NCBI GenBank assembly: GCA_902168205.1
Contig: CABHOK010000003.1
Coordinates: 1,178,001 to 1,242,000 of the forward strand
DNA from: an uncultured Chitinophaga sp.
Lineage (GTDB): Bacteria > Bacteroidota > Bacteroidia > Cytophagales > Cyclobacteriaceae
Reading direction: 5' to 3'
DNA length: 64,000 nucleotides
Below are positions 27,086-35,425 of this stretch, in pieces (position 1 is the first letter of the stretch; each line of letters starts with the position of its first letter). Position numbers and translations under genes: made by a program. Under the pieces are notes generated by a model. The model did no database searches. It was not told the DNA's origin and worked only from the letters and a program-made list of their open reading frames with translations.

Positions 27086-28666
27086 ATGAAGCACCTGAGT
27101 TTAAGCATTGTATTGTTTGTATTCTACAACGGCATGGCTACGGCACAGACACACGCTATAGACAGCCTGATTCATGTATTGAAGGAGATTCCGAAAGATT
27201 CAAACTACGTTCATGCCCTGGTCGACCTGAGTCTCGAATATCAATATACCAATCGGGGTGAAGCGTTATTGACAGCAGATCAGGCGCAGCGCCTGGCGAA
27301 AGATATAGGGTATAGCAAAGGCGAAGCCATGGCTTACAACAGTGAGGCATGGACGTATGTGTTGATGAACGACCCGGTAAAAGCTATAGAGCATTACCTC
27401 TATTGTCTCCGGATATATGAAGGGATCGATGACCAGGACGGTGTTGCATGTTCCTACAGCAACATAGGAGGCGTATACATGGATGTGAATAATTTTCCGA
27501 TGGCGCACGAATACTATGGGAAAGCATTGGCGATATGGCACAAGCTGGGATGCAAAGGTTGCGTTATGAACACCTGGTTTAATATAGGATTGATCTGTCA
27601 GAAGCAGGAAGATTATACGAGGGCGCAACGTTTATACGAGCGGTCACTATCCATGGCCGAAAATCTGAAAGACACGGCTTTAATGGTATACACGCTGTTG
27701 AATACAAGTGAAATATACCAGGCTCAAAAGGACTATGCGCGTGCCTTTACGTTACGTCAACGTGCTTTTGTGTTTGCTGAGGCAACCCATAACGATGAGA
27801 TCATTTCTGAAATATACGGTTCGATGAGCGAACTCTACGTGATTAAGCAGGATGTTAAGCAAGCCCTATATCTGGCAGGCAGGGGGCTTGAATTAAGCCA
27901 ACGTACGCAGTCAACTATATATATAATGAACAACTATAATCGCATGGCCCAGGCACTCTACCTGGCGCGCGATTATAAAAAAGCATTTTATTATCAATCG
28001 CTCTATAATACCATGCGCGATTCGCTCAACCACGCAGAGGGCGGGCAAAAGCTCGTACAACTGGAAGCCGCATACCAATTGGAGAAGAAGCAAGCGCGAC
28101 TAACAACGGCAACGCAGCAGTATGAACATCAGCGGTTCAGGCGCAATGTTGTGGTGATTGCCATAGTAGGGATTCTGATCATCGGACTATTACTGTATAG
28201 TCAACGGCTTGCGTCTGTATCGAGGCAACTGGAGTTCAATACACAGCAATTGAACCTGCAGGTTCAAAATTTGAAAGAGAAGTCAGAACTGTTGGAAAGA
28301 ATAACACAGGATGCTGAAGAGCTGAAGAAAACAATACCGCTGCAGAACGAGGCCAAGCTCACCGAGGTTCACACTATTTTACTGAGCAACATTATAACGG
28401 AAGATCATTGGGATCGTTTTAAGAAATCATTTGAGGAAGTATATCCCGGCTTCTTCGGTCGCATACGATACTTCTATCCCGATATTACCGCTTCAGAGCT
28501 CCGGTTGGCTGCCTTTATACGCTTAGGCATAACGTTGCAGGATGCAGCAACCATCCTGGGCATCTCCACCGACAGCATTAAGAAATCACGATACAGGCTG
28601 AAGAAGAAGCTCAATATACCGGATGGAGAGGGGCTTGACGAATTCATTCTTCGCCTTACAACCTGA
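27086..28666 (+). CDS. TPR-transmembrane-HTH regulatory protein (second of tandem pair)
   Basis: Paralogue of the upstream gene, 526 residues: signal peptide ending in GMATAQ, five or more clear TPR units (for example CSYSNIGGVYMDVNNFPMAH and TWFNIGLICQKQEDYTRA), a transmembrane helix (VVVIAIVGILIIGLLLYS, about 354-371), a coiled coil and the C-terminal HTH (ELRLAAFIRLGITLQDA and ATILGISTDSIKKSRYRL). The last 100 residues are strongly conserved with the first protein while the TPR part is longer, so the pair likely arose by duplication with divergence of the sensing part. The two genes are 46 bp apart on the same strand and probably co-transcribed. Confidence 0.8.
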   Translation: MKHLSLSIVLFVFYNGMATAQTHAIDSLIHVLKEIPKDSNYVHALVDLSLEYQYTNRGEALLTADQAQRLAKDIGYSKGEAMAYNSEAWTYVLMNDPVKAIEHYLYCLRIYEGIDDQDGVACSYSNIGGVYMDVNNFPMAHEYYGKALAIWHKLGCKGCVMNTWFNIGLICQKQEDYTRAQRLYERSLSMAENLKDTALMVYTLLNTSEIYQAQKDYARAFTLRQRAFVFAEATHNDEIISEIYGSMSELYVIKQDVKQALYLAGRGLELSQRTQSTIYIMNNYNRMAQALYLARDYKKAFYYQSLYNTMRDSLNHAEGGQKLVQLEAAYQLEKKQARLTTATQQYEHQRFRRNVVVIAIVGILIIGLLLYSQRLASVSRQLEFNTQQLNLQVQNLKEKSELLERITQDAEELKKTIPLQNEAKLTEVHTILLSNIITEDHWDRFKKSFEEVYPGFFGRIRYFYPDITASELRLAAFIRLGITLQDAATILGISTDSIKKSRYRLKKKLNIPDGEGLDEFILRLTT

Positions 28667-28881
28667 TTTGCTGGTGCTTATGTAATCGAGTAACATATTA
28701 TTATATGCGTAAAGGATGGCTTTACACCTAGCCTGTGACGGTCTTGGCGACTTCATAGGGACGTTTATCCATGTTGCCGGATTGCTTCGAGTTTAGAAAA
28801 ATATGACCTTCCATGCCCGGTCAGGGAAAAATGTCCAATTCTTGTAGAAAAATGTCTATCCCGCAGGTTAGCCCGTTGCTA

Positions 28882-28889
28882 TACTTTTG
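28882..28889 (+). promoter_or_regulatory. Candidate -7 element TACTTTTG
   Basis: Matches TAnnTTTG, 36 bp before the ATG of the hydrolase gene, a normal distance for a transcription start with a short leader. No -33 TTTG at the usual spacing. Confidence 0.45.
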
Positions 28890-28925
28890 TGTCGTTGAAC
28901 ATTAAATAAAAAAACAACACAAACT

Positions 28926-29846
28926 ATGAAAACGATAAATAAAATGATTGACGCGAAATCAGTGCTTATCGCTGTTTTTGCTCTGGTAAGTTTTGCTCAA
29001 GCCTGGGCACAACCTCGTGTAAATGCTTCTGCCGGACGCAGTGAGTATATAGAAGTGGAACCCAACGTTAAGCTGCATGTTACAGACCTCGGCGAAGGTA
29101 AGCCCGTAGTATTGATCCACGGCTGGCCATTAAGCGATGCGATGTACGAATATCAATACAGCGAACTTGTTAAAAACGGTTTCCGCGTAATAGGCATCAC
29201 GTTGCGTGGCTTTGGTAAATCCGATAAGCCTTATGGTAAATATAACTATGATGTATATGCCGATGACATTAAAGTTGTATTGGACAAACTGAAGATCGAG
29301 AAAGCAACGCTGGGAGGTTTCTCCATGGGTGGTGCCATCTCCATTCATTATGTAGCCCGTCACAACAGTGCACACGTTGCTAAACTTGTACTCTTTGGTG
29401 CTGCCGCTCCGGTGTGGACACAACGCAATGACTATCCGTATGGATTCTCTGTAGAAAGTGTAAACGAACTGATCGCGTTAAGCGAAACCAACCGCCCGCA
29501 GCTACTGGAAAACTTCGGTACCATCTTCGCAGCTTCTGAAACCTCTGTATCCAAAGGACTTGCAAACTGGTTAGGTGAAATCAACCTGTCGGCTTCACCG
29601 TATGCTACCACACAAAGTCTCATTGCATTGCGTGATACAGACCTTCGTCCGGAGCTTGCTAAAATAAAAATACCTACTGCTATATTTCACGGTCTCAAAG
29701 ACAAGATCTGTTCATACGACCTGGCAAAACAAATGAATGCCGGCATCAAAGGTTCAGTGATCGTACCTTTTGAAAATAGCGGACACGGCCTCTTCATCGA
29801 AGAACGCGAAAAGTTCAATGCTGAACTAATCAAGTTTGCCAGGTAA
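28926..29846 (+). CDS. Secreted alpha/beta-hydrolase
   Basis: A 306-residue alpha/beta-hydrolase with a signal peptide (LIAVFALVSFAQAWAQ). The core shows the oxyanion HGWPLSD, the nucleophile elbow GGFSMGG with S133, an acidic residue in HGLKDKI and H287 in NSGHGLF, so the catalytic triad is complete. It resembles the non-haem chloroperoxidase/arylesterase group of hydrolases, whose true substrates are often esters. The OsmC gene follows 46 bp downstream and a strong terminator comes after that, so the two form a transcription unit. The signal peptide is unusual for that group and points to a periplasmic role. Confidence 0.85.
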   Translation: MKTINKMIDAKSVLIAVFALVSFAQAWAQPRVNASAGRSEYIEVEPNVKLHVTDLGEGKPVVLIHGWPLSDAMYEYQYSELVKNGFRVIGITLRGFGKSDKPYGKYNYDVYADDIKVVLDKLKIEKATLGGFSMGGAISIHYVARHNSAHVAKLVLFGAAAPVWTQRNDYPYGFSVESVNELIALSETNRPQLLENFGTIFAASETSVSKGLANWLGEINLSASPYATTQSLIALRDTDLRPELAKIKIPTAIFHGLKDKICSYDLAKQMNAGIKGSVIVPFENSGHGLFIEEREKFNAELIKFAR

Positions 29847-29892
29847 TCACAATTCATTAAAAAATAAAGTATAATTATAACCTATATATAGT

Positions 29893-30303
29893 ATGAAAAG
29901 AAAAGCAACAGCCGTATGGAACGGTTCAGGTAAAGATGGTAACGGTAATTTAACAACACAAAGTACCGTACTGAACGCCACTCAATATTCTTTCAACTCA
30001 CGTTTTGCAGAAGGAATCGGAACAAATCCGGAAGAACTTATAGCAGCTGCGCATGCCGGATGCTTCACTATGAAACTCAGCTTTGTATTGGGTGAAGCAG
30101 GTTTCACCCCGGAGAAACTTACCACAGATTGCAGCATTACATTCGAGAATGGTGTTATTACTCAATCGCACCTTACGTTAGTGGCAAAGGTGCCCGGCAT
30201 AACGCCCGATAAATTCAAGGCATGTACCGAAGATGCCAAGGAAAATTGTCCTATATCAAAATTACTGAACACATCCATCACACTGGACGCATCGCTCATC
30301 TGA
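29893..30303 (+). CDS. OsmC family peroxiredoxin
   Basis: The 136-residue protein shows the OsmC pattern: FNSRFAEGIGTNPEELIAAAHAGCFTMKL with C57 and AKENCPISKLL with C119, the pair of reactive cysteines that reduces organic hydroperoxides, and an N-terminal WNGSGKDGNG strand. It belongs to the OsmC rather than the Ohr branch by the AAHAGC motif. The gene directly follows the alpha/beta-hydrolase and precedes a strong terminator, so both could respond to oxidative or organic stress. Cytoplasmic, no signal peptide. Confidence 0.92.
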   Translation: MKRKATAVWNGSGKDGNGNLTTQSTVLNATQYSFNSRFAEGIGTNPEELIAAAHAGCFTMKLSFVLGEAGFTPEKLTTDCSITFENGVITQSHLTLVAKVPGITPDKFKACTEDAKENCPISKLLNTSITLDASLI

Positions 30304-30329
30304 AGCAGGTCGGTCCTATAGTATAACTG

Positions 30330-30364
30330 AAGTGGACAACAGTAATGTTGCCCACTTTTTTTAT
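30330..30364 (+). terminator. Intrinsic terminator after the OsmC gene
   Basis: An AAGTGG-A-CAACA arm pairs with TGTTG-C-CCACTT across a GTAA loop, with a single A/C mismatch, and the right arm runs into an uninterrupted T tract (30356-30363). It lies 27 bp after the OsmC stop. Confidence 0.85.
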
Positions 30365-30418
30365 GGATATATGGCAAGAGCTTTTTGCTTTACGTTTAAC
30401 TTTTTACTTTTAAAGTAT

Positions 30419-31399
30419 ATGAAAGCCATCGTTATCGAGAAGCCCGGGGCTCCGGACGTGTTACAATATAAAGAGCGCCCACAACCCGAACCACAGGCGC
30501 ATGAACTATTGGTGAAAGTAGCTGCGGCAGGAGTGAACCGTCCGGATGTTGCGCAGCGCAAAGGACACTATCCGCCACCACCCGGAGCTTCACCGGATAT
30601 ACCGGGTCTCGAAATAGCCGGTACTGTAGTAACAACCGGGACGAACTGTTCGCGATTCAAGGTTGGTGATAGAGTATGTGCATTGGTAATGGGTGGCGGT
30701 TATGCTGAGTATTGTGTAGTACCCGAAGGACAGGCGCTGCCCGTGCCTGCTAATCTTTCGCTCGCGGAAGCGGCATCTTTACCCGAAACATTTTTTACCG
30801 TATGGAGCAATGTATTTGACAGAGGCAGACTGCAACCCGGAGAGTCTTTACTGATCCACGGAGGATCAAGCGGTATAGGAGTAGCCGCTATACAAATGGC
30901 GCACACGTGGGGAGCCACAGTATATGTAACCGCGGGTACGGATGATAAATGTATATATTGTGAAAAGCTGGGAGCAACGAAGGCCGTGAACTATAAAACC
31001 GAAAAGTTTGGTGACGTATTGCGACAGGCCACCCATGGTAAAGGTATAGATGTTATCCTGGATATGATCGGAGGCGACTATACACCTGTAAACCTGGAGC
31101 TATTGGCAGAAGAAGGCAGGCTGGTCTTAATAAACGTTATGCGTGGCGATGAAACTCCTGTGAAACTTTCAGCTGTTATGCGAAAACGACTTACCATTAC
31201 GGGCTCAACACTTCGCGCGCGCGACACTGCATTTAAGACTGCCATTGCCCGGCAACTTGAAACTCACGTATGGCCTTGGCTCGCATCAGGCAAGGTTAAG
31301 CCGATCATCTATAAAACATTCCCGATGGAGGCTGCAGCGGAAGCACATACTCTGATGGAAAGCAGTGAGCATATCGGTAAGATCATTTTGTTAACATAA
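30419..31399 (+). CDS. NAD(P)H quinone oxidoreductase (zinc-less medium-chain dehydrogenase family)
   Basis: From the ATG at 30419 (MKAIVIEKPGAPDVLQYKE) the protein has 326 residues, the usual length for QOR/PIG3-like enzymes; an in-frame ATG at 30332 lies inside the terminator hairpin and is unlikely. It has the VAAAGVNRPDVAQRKGHYPPPPG segment, GLEIAGTVV, the nucleotide-binding motif LLIHGGSSGIGVAAIQMA (AxxGxG-like) and a C-terminal EAAAEAHTLMESSEHIGKIIL tail. The structural and catalytic zinc ligands of alcohol dehydrogenases are missing. It reduces quinones or other activated carbonyls with NADPH. It starts a new unit after the terminator. Confidence 0.9.
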   Translation: MKAIVIEKPGAPDVLQYKERPQPEPQAHELLVKVAAAGVNRPDVAQRKGHYPPPPGASPDIPGLEIAGTVVTTGTNCSRFKVGDRVCALVMGGGYAEYCVVPEGQALPVPANLSLAEAASLPETFFTVWSNVFDRGRLQPGESLLIHGGSSGIGVAAIQMAHTWGATVYVTAGTDDKCIYCEKLGATKAVNYKTEKFGDVLRQATHGKGIDVILDMIGGDYTPVNLELLAEEGRLVLINVMRGDETPVKLSAVMRKRLTITGSTLRARDTAFKTAIARQLETHVWPWLASGKVKPIIYKTFPMEAAAEAHTLMESSEHIGKIILLT

Positions 31400-31490
31400 C
31401 CTAAATATACCCGTAAGTATAGTCTGGTATATAACGTTGATAATCTATAGCAGTGGTATAGCATTTGAATTTATTTCGTAGCTTAGAGTA

Positions 31491-31892
31491 ATGAATCCGA
31501 AAGTATTTGAAGCACCCTATGCTTCAGTAACCTACTACCCTGAAAAGCGTTTGCTGGTACTGGTATGGAACGGAAGTCCGACCAAGGAAGAATACCAGGT
31601 GCCATTTGTTACCATGTTGGAGTATAGCAAAACACATCCTGTTGACAGCATGTTGTCTGATATTTCGAATCAGGGTGTGATCAGTCCTGATAACCGGAAA
31701 TGGTTTGAAAAGGAAATGATGCCCCGCGCAGTAGCAGCCGGACTGAAACGTGCAGCCATTGTTACAAACGGAAACGCCTTCAAGCTATACTATATTAACC
31801 TGATCCTCTCTGCAGTAAATAAATTCCCCATCGTAACAAAACTATTCAACAAACAAAACGAAGCGATTGAATGGCTTGAACATGGGAAATAG
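31491..31892 (+). CDS. STAS-like (SpoIIAA-like) protein
   Basis: The 133-residue product has the order strand (LLVLVWNGSP), helix, strand with SDISNQGVISPDNRKWFEKE, helix, strand AAIVTNG and C-terminal helix NEAIEWLEHG. It is the best match in the window to the STAS-like protein at 13505, which has DASQLGTLSSEDQEW and EDAIRWMEQ in the same places. No catalytic residues are evident. It stands alone between the quinone oxidoreductase and a lipid kinase on the other strand, without a neighbouring receptor. Confidence 0.65.
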   Translation: MNPKVFEAPYASVTYYPEKRLLVLVWNGSPTKEEYQVPFVTMLEYSKTHPVDSMLSDISNQGVISPDNRKWFEKEMMPRAVAAGLKRAAIVTNGNAFKLYYINLILSAVNKFPIVTKLFNKQNEAIEWLEHGK

Positions 31893-31996
31893 CCGTGAGC
31901 TTTGAGCTGCGAGCTACGAGAGAAAAAAGCCGCTGGTTTCAGCTGCTGGCTACAGGAAGTTACTGCTTCTTCGAAGTTATATGCTTCCGGCAGCAG
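31893..31996. repeat. AGCT-rich palindromic intergenic element, copy 1
   Basis: This short gap between two convergent genes is built of repeated AGCT words and contains an imperfect inverted repeat: GCTGCTGGCTACAGGAAG pairs with CTTCCGGCAGCAGC at 31983-31996. The 17-mer AGCTGCTGGCTACAGGA (31941-31957) recurs in inverted orientation at 46620-46636 inside a larger palindromic element that also lies between convergent genes. This points to an interspersed repeat family that may serve as a transcription terminator. Confidence 0.6.
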
Positions 31997-32887
31997 CTAC
32001 GCTGTTTCGTGGCTCAAAAAGTGCACTGCGTCTTCCTGTAGTTCGATCTTGATTTCGGTTTCTTTGTCAAACTTGATATACTCATCGTCTACGTGAAGGT
32101 GTACACCCTGCCAGTTGATCTTGATGTTTTTGCCTTTTAGTATATTAAAGAAGGCGGGCTCTTCCTTGCCCATAATTTTGTTTAGTATATAATTAGCGAA
32201 CTGCTCGCGTTGAGATTCGGATATCAATACAATTTCAAACTCACCGTCCCCGGGATCAGCGAACGGAACGAGGTTCAGGTTTGGACCTATCGAACGTGTA
32301 TTCATCACTTCCGCCATCAGGTAATTTCCGGAGTGTTCGGCATCATCAATTTGAATGGAACATTTACGTGCTTCGTAGTTCAATACTATATCGTGGAGAA
32401 TCTCCAGGGCCGTCCGTAGTTTTTTATCGGGCGAATGATCCTTCTTGCTTTCCTTCCGCATCTCCTTCATCAGCCTTGGAAAAACTCCGAAGCCCAATCC
32501 TTCAATAAAAAATTTTTGATCTTTCAGATTATAGATGCGTCCTACATCAAAGCGTTTTATTTTGTTGAGATTCCATTCTTTAATAATTTTTTGTGGATCG
32601 TCCGGGAGATCGAGTGTTCGCGCTATATTATTGGCAGTGCCCATCGGTATAAGTCCAATCGGTAGTCGTTTATTTAATAATTCAAAGACAACTTTTCGCA
32701 CCGTACCATCACCACCGGCTATCACAATCAGTTCAGTTCCTTTCGAATCCAGTTTTCCCCAGTCGTCTTCTTTTGTAGATGAGCTGCTACATTCGTAGCC
32801 TGCCTTGTTTAAAAGAGAAACAATGTTTTGAGTAGTATCCACCCCTTCTCCGGCCGTAGGGTTGTAAATAAGCTTGGCTAGTTTCAT
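31997..32887 (-). CDS. Diacylglycerol kinase-family lipid kinase
   Basis: From the ATG at 32887 (MKLAKLIYNPTAGEG) the protein has 296 residues, the normal size for the YegS/DgkB group. It has the nucleotide-binding GGDGT (58-62), PMGTANNIARTL, and RFDVGRIYN; the fold is that of lipid kinases acting on diacylglycerol, sphingoid bases or similar lipids at the inner face of the membrane. An open frame continues 72 codons upstream, but this extension overlaps the surE start region and is not conserved-looking. It is divergent from surE with about 87 bp between the chosen starts. Confidence 0.88.
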   Translation of the reverse strand: MKLAKLIYNPTAGEGVDTTQNIVSLLNKAGYECSSSSTKEDDWGKLDSKGTELIVIAGGDGTVRKVVFELLNKRLPIGLIPMGTANNIARTLDLPDDPQKIIKEWNLNKIKRFDVGRIYNLKDQKFFIEGLGFGVFPRLMKEMRKESKKDHSPDKKLRTALEILHDIVLNYEARKCSIQIDDAEHSGNYLMAEVMNTRSIGPNLNLVPFADPGDGEFEIVLISESQREQFANYILNKIMGKEEPAFFNILKGKNIKINWQGVHLHVDDEYIKFDKETEIKIELQEDAVHFLSHETA

Positions 32888-32974
32888 ATAAAGTATTTTC
32901 CTGTTGGCATGTAGGCTAATTATATGCCTGGTATGAATATTAACATGGAATAAATGAAAACAACGAAGTGGCGT

Positions 32975-33721
32975 ATGAGAATTCTGGTAACAAATGATGA
33001 TGGAATATATAGCCCGGGCATAGCGTGCCTGGCTAAAATAGCTGCACGTTTTGGTGAAGTGAAAGTAGTAGCTCCCGATGTTGAACAATCTTCTATGGGA
33101 CATGCCATTACAGCTTCACGACCACTTTTCTATAAGAAGTCTCCTATAAATTTTGGAAATATAGAAGCATACCGTGTGAACGGAACACCAGCAGATTGTG
33201 TAGCCTTGGGATCGCACCTGTGGGCGCAGACGGATGTTGTGCTCTCCGGTATAAATATGGGTTCGAACTTGGGTAACTCCATGTGGCACTCCGGTACATT
33301 GGCAGGAGCGAAGCAGGCCGTGCTGATGGGTATGCGTGGCATAGCGTTGAGTACACCGGCCGGTAAATCCGAACCAGACTTCAATGCAATCGAACCTTTT
33401 GTTGAGAAGACTCTCTCTGTATTATTAGAGCATCCTGATCTTTCGTTGATCAATGTAAATTTTCCTCCTAAACCTGAGGGTATAAAATGGACACGTCAAG
33501 CTGTGCAGCAGTATGATGGTAAGATTGTACCAGGTACCGATCCGCTTGGTCGCAAACATTACTGGTTTACTGTTACGACACTCGAGCCAGCACAGGAAGG
33601 AACTGACCGATGGGCTGTTGAGAACGGATATGTATCCATAACGCCATTACGTCTTGATCTTACCAATGAAAATGAATTAATGAAGGCACTGCAGAAAACC
33701 CCTGAGCCGGCAGTAGGATAA
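32975..33721 (+). CDS. surE: 5'/3'-nucleotidase SurE
   Basis: SurE removes phosphate from nucleoside monophosphates and is a survival protein in stationary phase. The ATG at 32975 gives the canonical start MRILVTNDDGIYSPG with the metal-binding DD pair at residues 8-9; an ATG seven codons upstream (32954) is possible. Other conserved parts are APDVEQSSMGHAI, YRVNGTPADCVALG and LSGINMGSNLGNSMWHSGTLAGA. Length (248 residues) is typical. The start of the divergent lipid kinase is close, so the two may share regulatory sequence. Confidence 0.95.
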   Translation: MRILVTNDDGIYSPGIACLAKIAARFGEVKVVAPDVEQSSMGHAITASRPLFYKKSPINFGNIEAYRVNGTPADCVALGSHLWAQTDVVLSGINMGSNLGNSMWHSGTLAGAKQAVLMGMRGIALSTPAGKSEPDFNAIEPFVEKTLSVLLEHPDLSLINVNFPPKPEGIKWTRQAVQQYDGKIVPGTDPLGRKHYWFTVTTLEPAQEGTDRWAVENGYVSITPLRLDLTNENELMKALQKTPEPAVG

Positions 33722-33736
33722 TACTAAAATTAGTAT
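33721..33736 (+). terminator. Weak hairpin at the end of surE
   Basis: ATACTAA pairs with TTAGTAT around a two-base centre, directly at the surE stop, followed by a T-rich stretch up to 33755. The stem is all A/T except one pair and the loop is very tight, so it is at best a weak terminator. Confidence 0.25.
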
Positions 33737-34081
33737 ACTATATTCTTTACTTTTTATCCGTTTCGGGAAGGCTATACTTGTGGGTTAAATTTATACCTGT
33801 AGATAGCTTGTTCCTTATCAAAAAAAATCGGAATTTATCAGAGCGGTATATATAAGTTGGCTTGATCGGTGTGACGTATATGTTGGCACAAAGAAGTTTC
33901 TCTGAATAAAGATCGTCACGCAAAAATTATTCCACCGTGTTATCATAATGTTACCAGGCAGCATTGCAATGCTTTGCCCAAAGTGTGGAGCATAAGCTGG
34001 CATAAATTTTAGATAAAGGTATGCGGTCGTATACTTATCCGGATATATGACTTGTTATCGTAAAATCTTGAGGGGCACACT
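33737..34081. other. Intergenic region before the glycogen/trehalose operon
   Basis: About 345 bp without a plausible gene. It must hold the promoter of the glycosyltransferase operon, but I found no good TAnnTTTG element. A 10-bp palindrome TATCCGGATA lies at about 34037-34046, 36 bp before the start codon, and could be an operator; evidence is weak. Confidence 0.35.
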
Positions 34082-35425
34082 ATGAGAGTATTAATGTTTG
34101 GCTGGGAATTTCCTCCACATATTTCGGGAGGATTGGGAACGGCTTGCTATGGACTTACTAAATCACTAACGAAAGAAAATGTAGACATCCTTTTTGTTGT
34201 ACCCAAACTGCATGGAGGTGAAGATGTTCCGCGTGTTGATTTTATTGATGCGGGAAAAGTGCCGATTAAAATTGGCAGTCATAAAGAATACACGACCCAC
34301 CGTATCGAGGAGCCGGGAGAAGAAGTGAGTGGTGTTAACATCAGTATCACAACAATAGAAGTGGAGTCTGTTCTTTCGCCATACCGCTCGTCCCGGTATC
34401 ATGCTCCGGTTACGCACATGGAGAGCTGGAGTTATACGTTGGAACCTACGACACATGAGGTTACACAAGAAGTAGAAGTTATCGACACCTTTACGCATCT
34501 GTTCTCGGGCACATACGGTCCTGACCTCATTGAAGAAACAAACCGGTATGCGGAAGTAGCAACCGAGATCGCTCGTAATTTTTCATTCGATATTATTCAC
34601 GCGCACGATTGGATGACTTTCCCGGCCGGTATAGCAGCACAACGGGCAAGCAACAAACCCCTGATTGTTCATGTACATTCTACCGAGTTTGACCGCTCCG
34701 GTGAATATGTAGATCCGAAAGTGTATGCCATTGAACGGGAAGGTGTGGAGAAGGCCGATCATATACTGGCTGTCAGTAAATGGACAAAAGATATACTGGT
34801 ATACCGGTATAGTATTGATGCTGCTAAAATCAGTGTGTCCTATAACGGCATCATGCCGAAAGACTTGAAAACAACATCGGTGATGCCTTCTATCGGTTCA
34901 CATGTTGTCACATTCCTTGGCAGACTTACCTATCAGAAAGGTCCGTTTTACTTCGTGGAAGCTGCGCGAAAAGTATTGGAAAAATTTCCGGATGCGCATT
35001 TTGTTGTGGCGGGTTCCGGGGACCTATTTCCTCAGGTTGTTGAAAGAGTCGCCCAGTTAAAACTTTCATCAAGATTTCATTTTACCGGATTTCTGAAGGG
35101 CGAAAATATAGATAAAGTCTGGTCTGTATCCAGTGTATATGTTATGCCTTCGGTTTCCGAACCATTCGGAATTACCCCGTTGGAAGCCATCCAGGCGGGT
35201 GTACCGGTTATTGTCTCAAATCAATCCGGTGTGGCCGAAGTAATGCCACATGCCATCAAGGTTGATTTCTGGAAAACGGATGATCTGGCAGATGCGATCT
35301 GCAACGTGTTAGCGTACGAAAGTTTATCAACTACTTTAAAAAAGAACAGCTTGAAAGAGATCAAGAATATAACGTGGGATAAAGCTGCAAAAAAAATAAA
35401 AACTATATATCATGAACTTATCTGA
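34082..35425 (+). CDS. Glycogen synthase-like glycosyltransferase
   Basis: The 447-residue enzyme begins MRVLMFGWEFPPHISGGLGTACYGL, the donor-binding N terminus of GT4/GT5 starch and glycogen synthases, and has HAHDWMTFPAG, VHSTEFDRSGE, a C-terminal GT-B half with VTFLGRLTYQKGP and the EPFGITPLEAIQAG motif whose two glutamates fit the E-x7-E pattern. It probably elongates alpha-1,4-glucan from ADP- or UDP-glucose in the cytoplasm. In Bacteroidota this type is often paired with a GH57 enzyme, as here: the stop overlaps the GH57 start by 14 bp. It is the first gene of the glycogen/trehalose operon. Confidence 0.85.
   Translation: MRVLMFGWEFPPHISGGLGTACYGLTKSLTKENVDILFVVPKLHGGEDVPRVDFIDAGKVPIKIGSHKEYTTHRIEEPGEEVSGVNISITTIEVESVLSPYRSSRYHAPVTHMESWSYTLEPTTHEVTQEVEVIDTFTHLFSGTYGPDLIEETNRYAEVATEIARNFSFDIIHAHDWMTFPAGIAAQRASNKPLIVHVHSTEFDRSGEYVDPKVYAIEREGVEKADHILAVSKWTKDILVYRYSIDAAKISVSYNGIMPKDLKTTSVMPSIGSHVVTFLGRLTYQKGPFYFVEAARKVLEKFPDAHFVVAGSGDLFPQVVERVAQLKLSSRFHFTGFLKGENIDKVWSVSSVYVMPSVSEPFGITPLEAIQAGVPVIVSNQSGVAEVMPHAIKVDFWKTDDLADAICNVLAYESLSTTLKKNSLKEIKNITWDKAAKKIKTIYHELI

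Noticed and set aside
28708-28726. GTAAAG-N5-CTTTAC hairpin after the second TPR-HTH gene as a terminator
   Set aside because: The stem is only 6 bp and no T tract follows; support is too weak.
32888-33103. A 72-codon N-terminal extension of the lipid kinase
   Set aside because: It overlaps the surE start, has a basic, irregular composition and precedes the canonical start MKLAKLIYNPTAG.
33818-34003. A 61-residue minus-strand frame in the gap before the glycosyltransferase
   Set aside because: No protein-like pattern, no promoter and no conservation signal visible; treated as noise.
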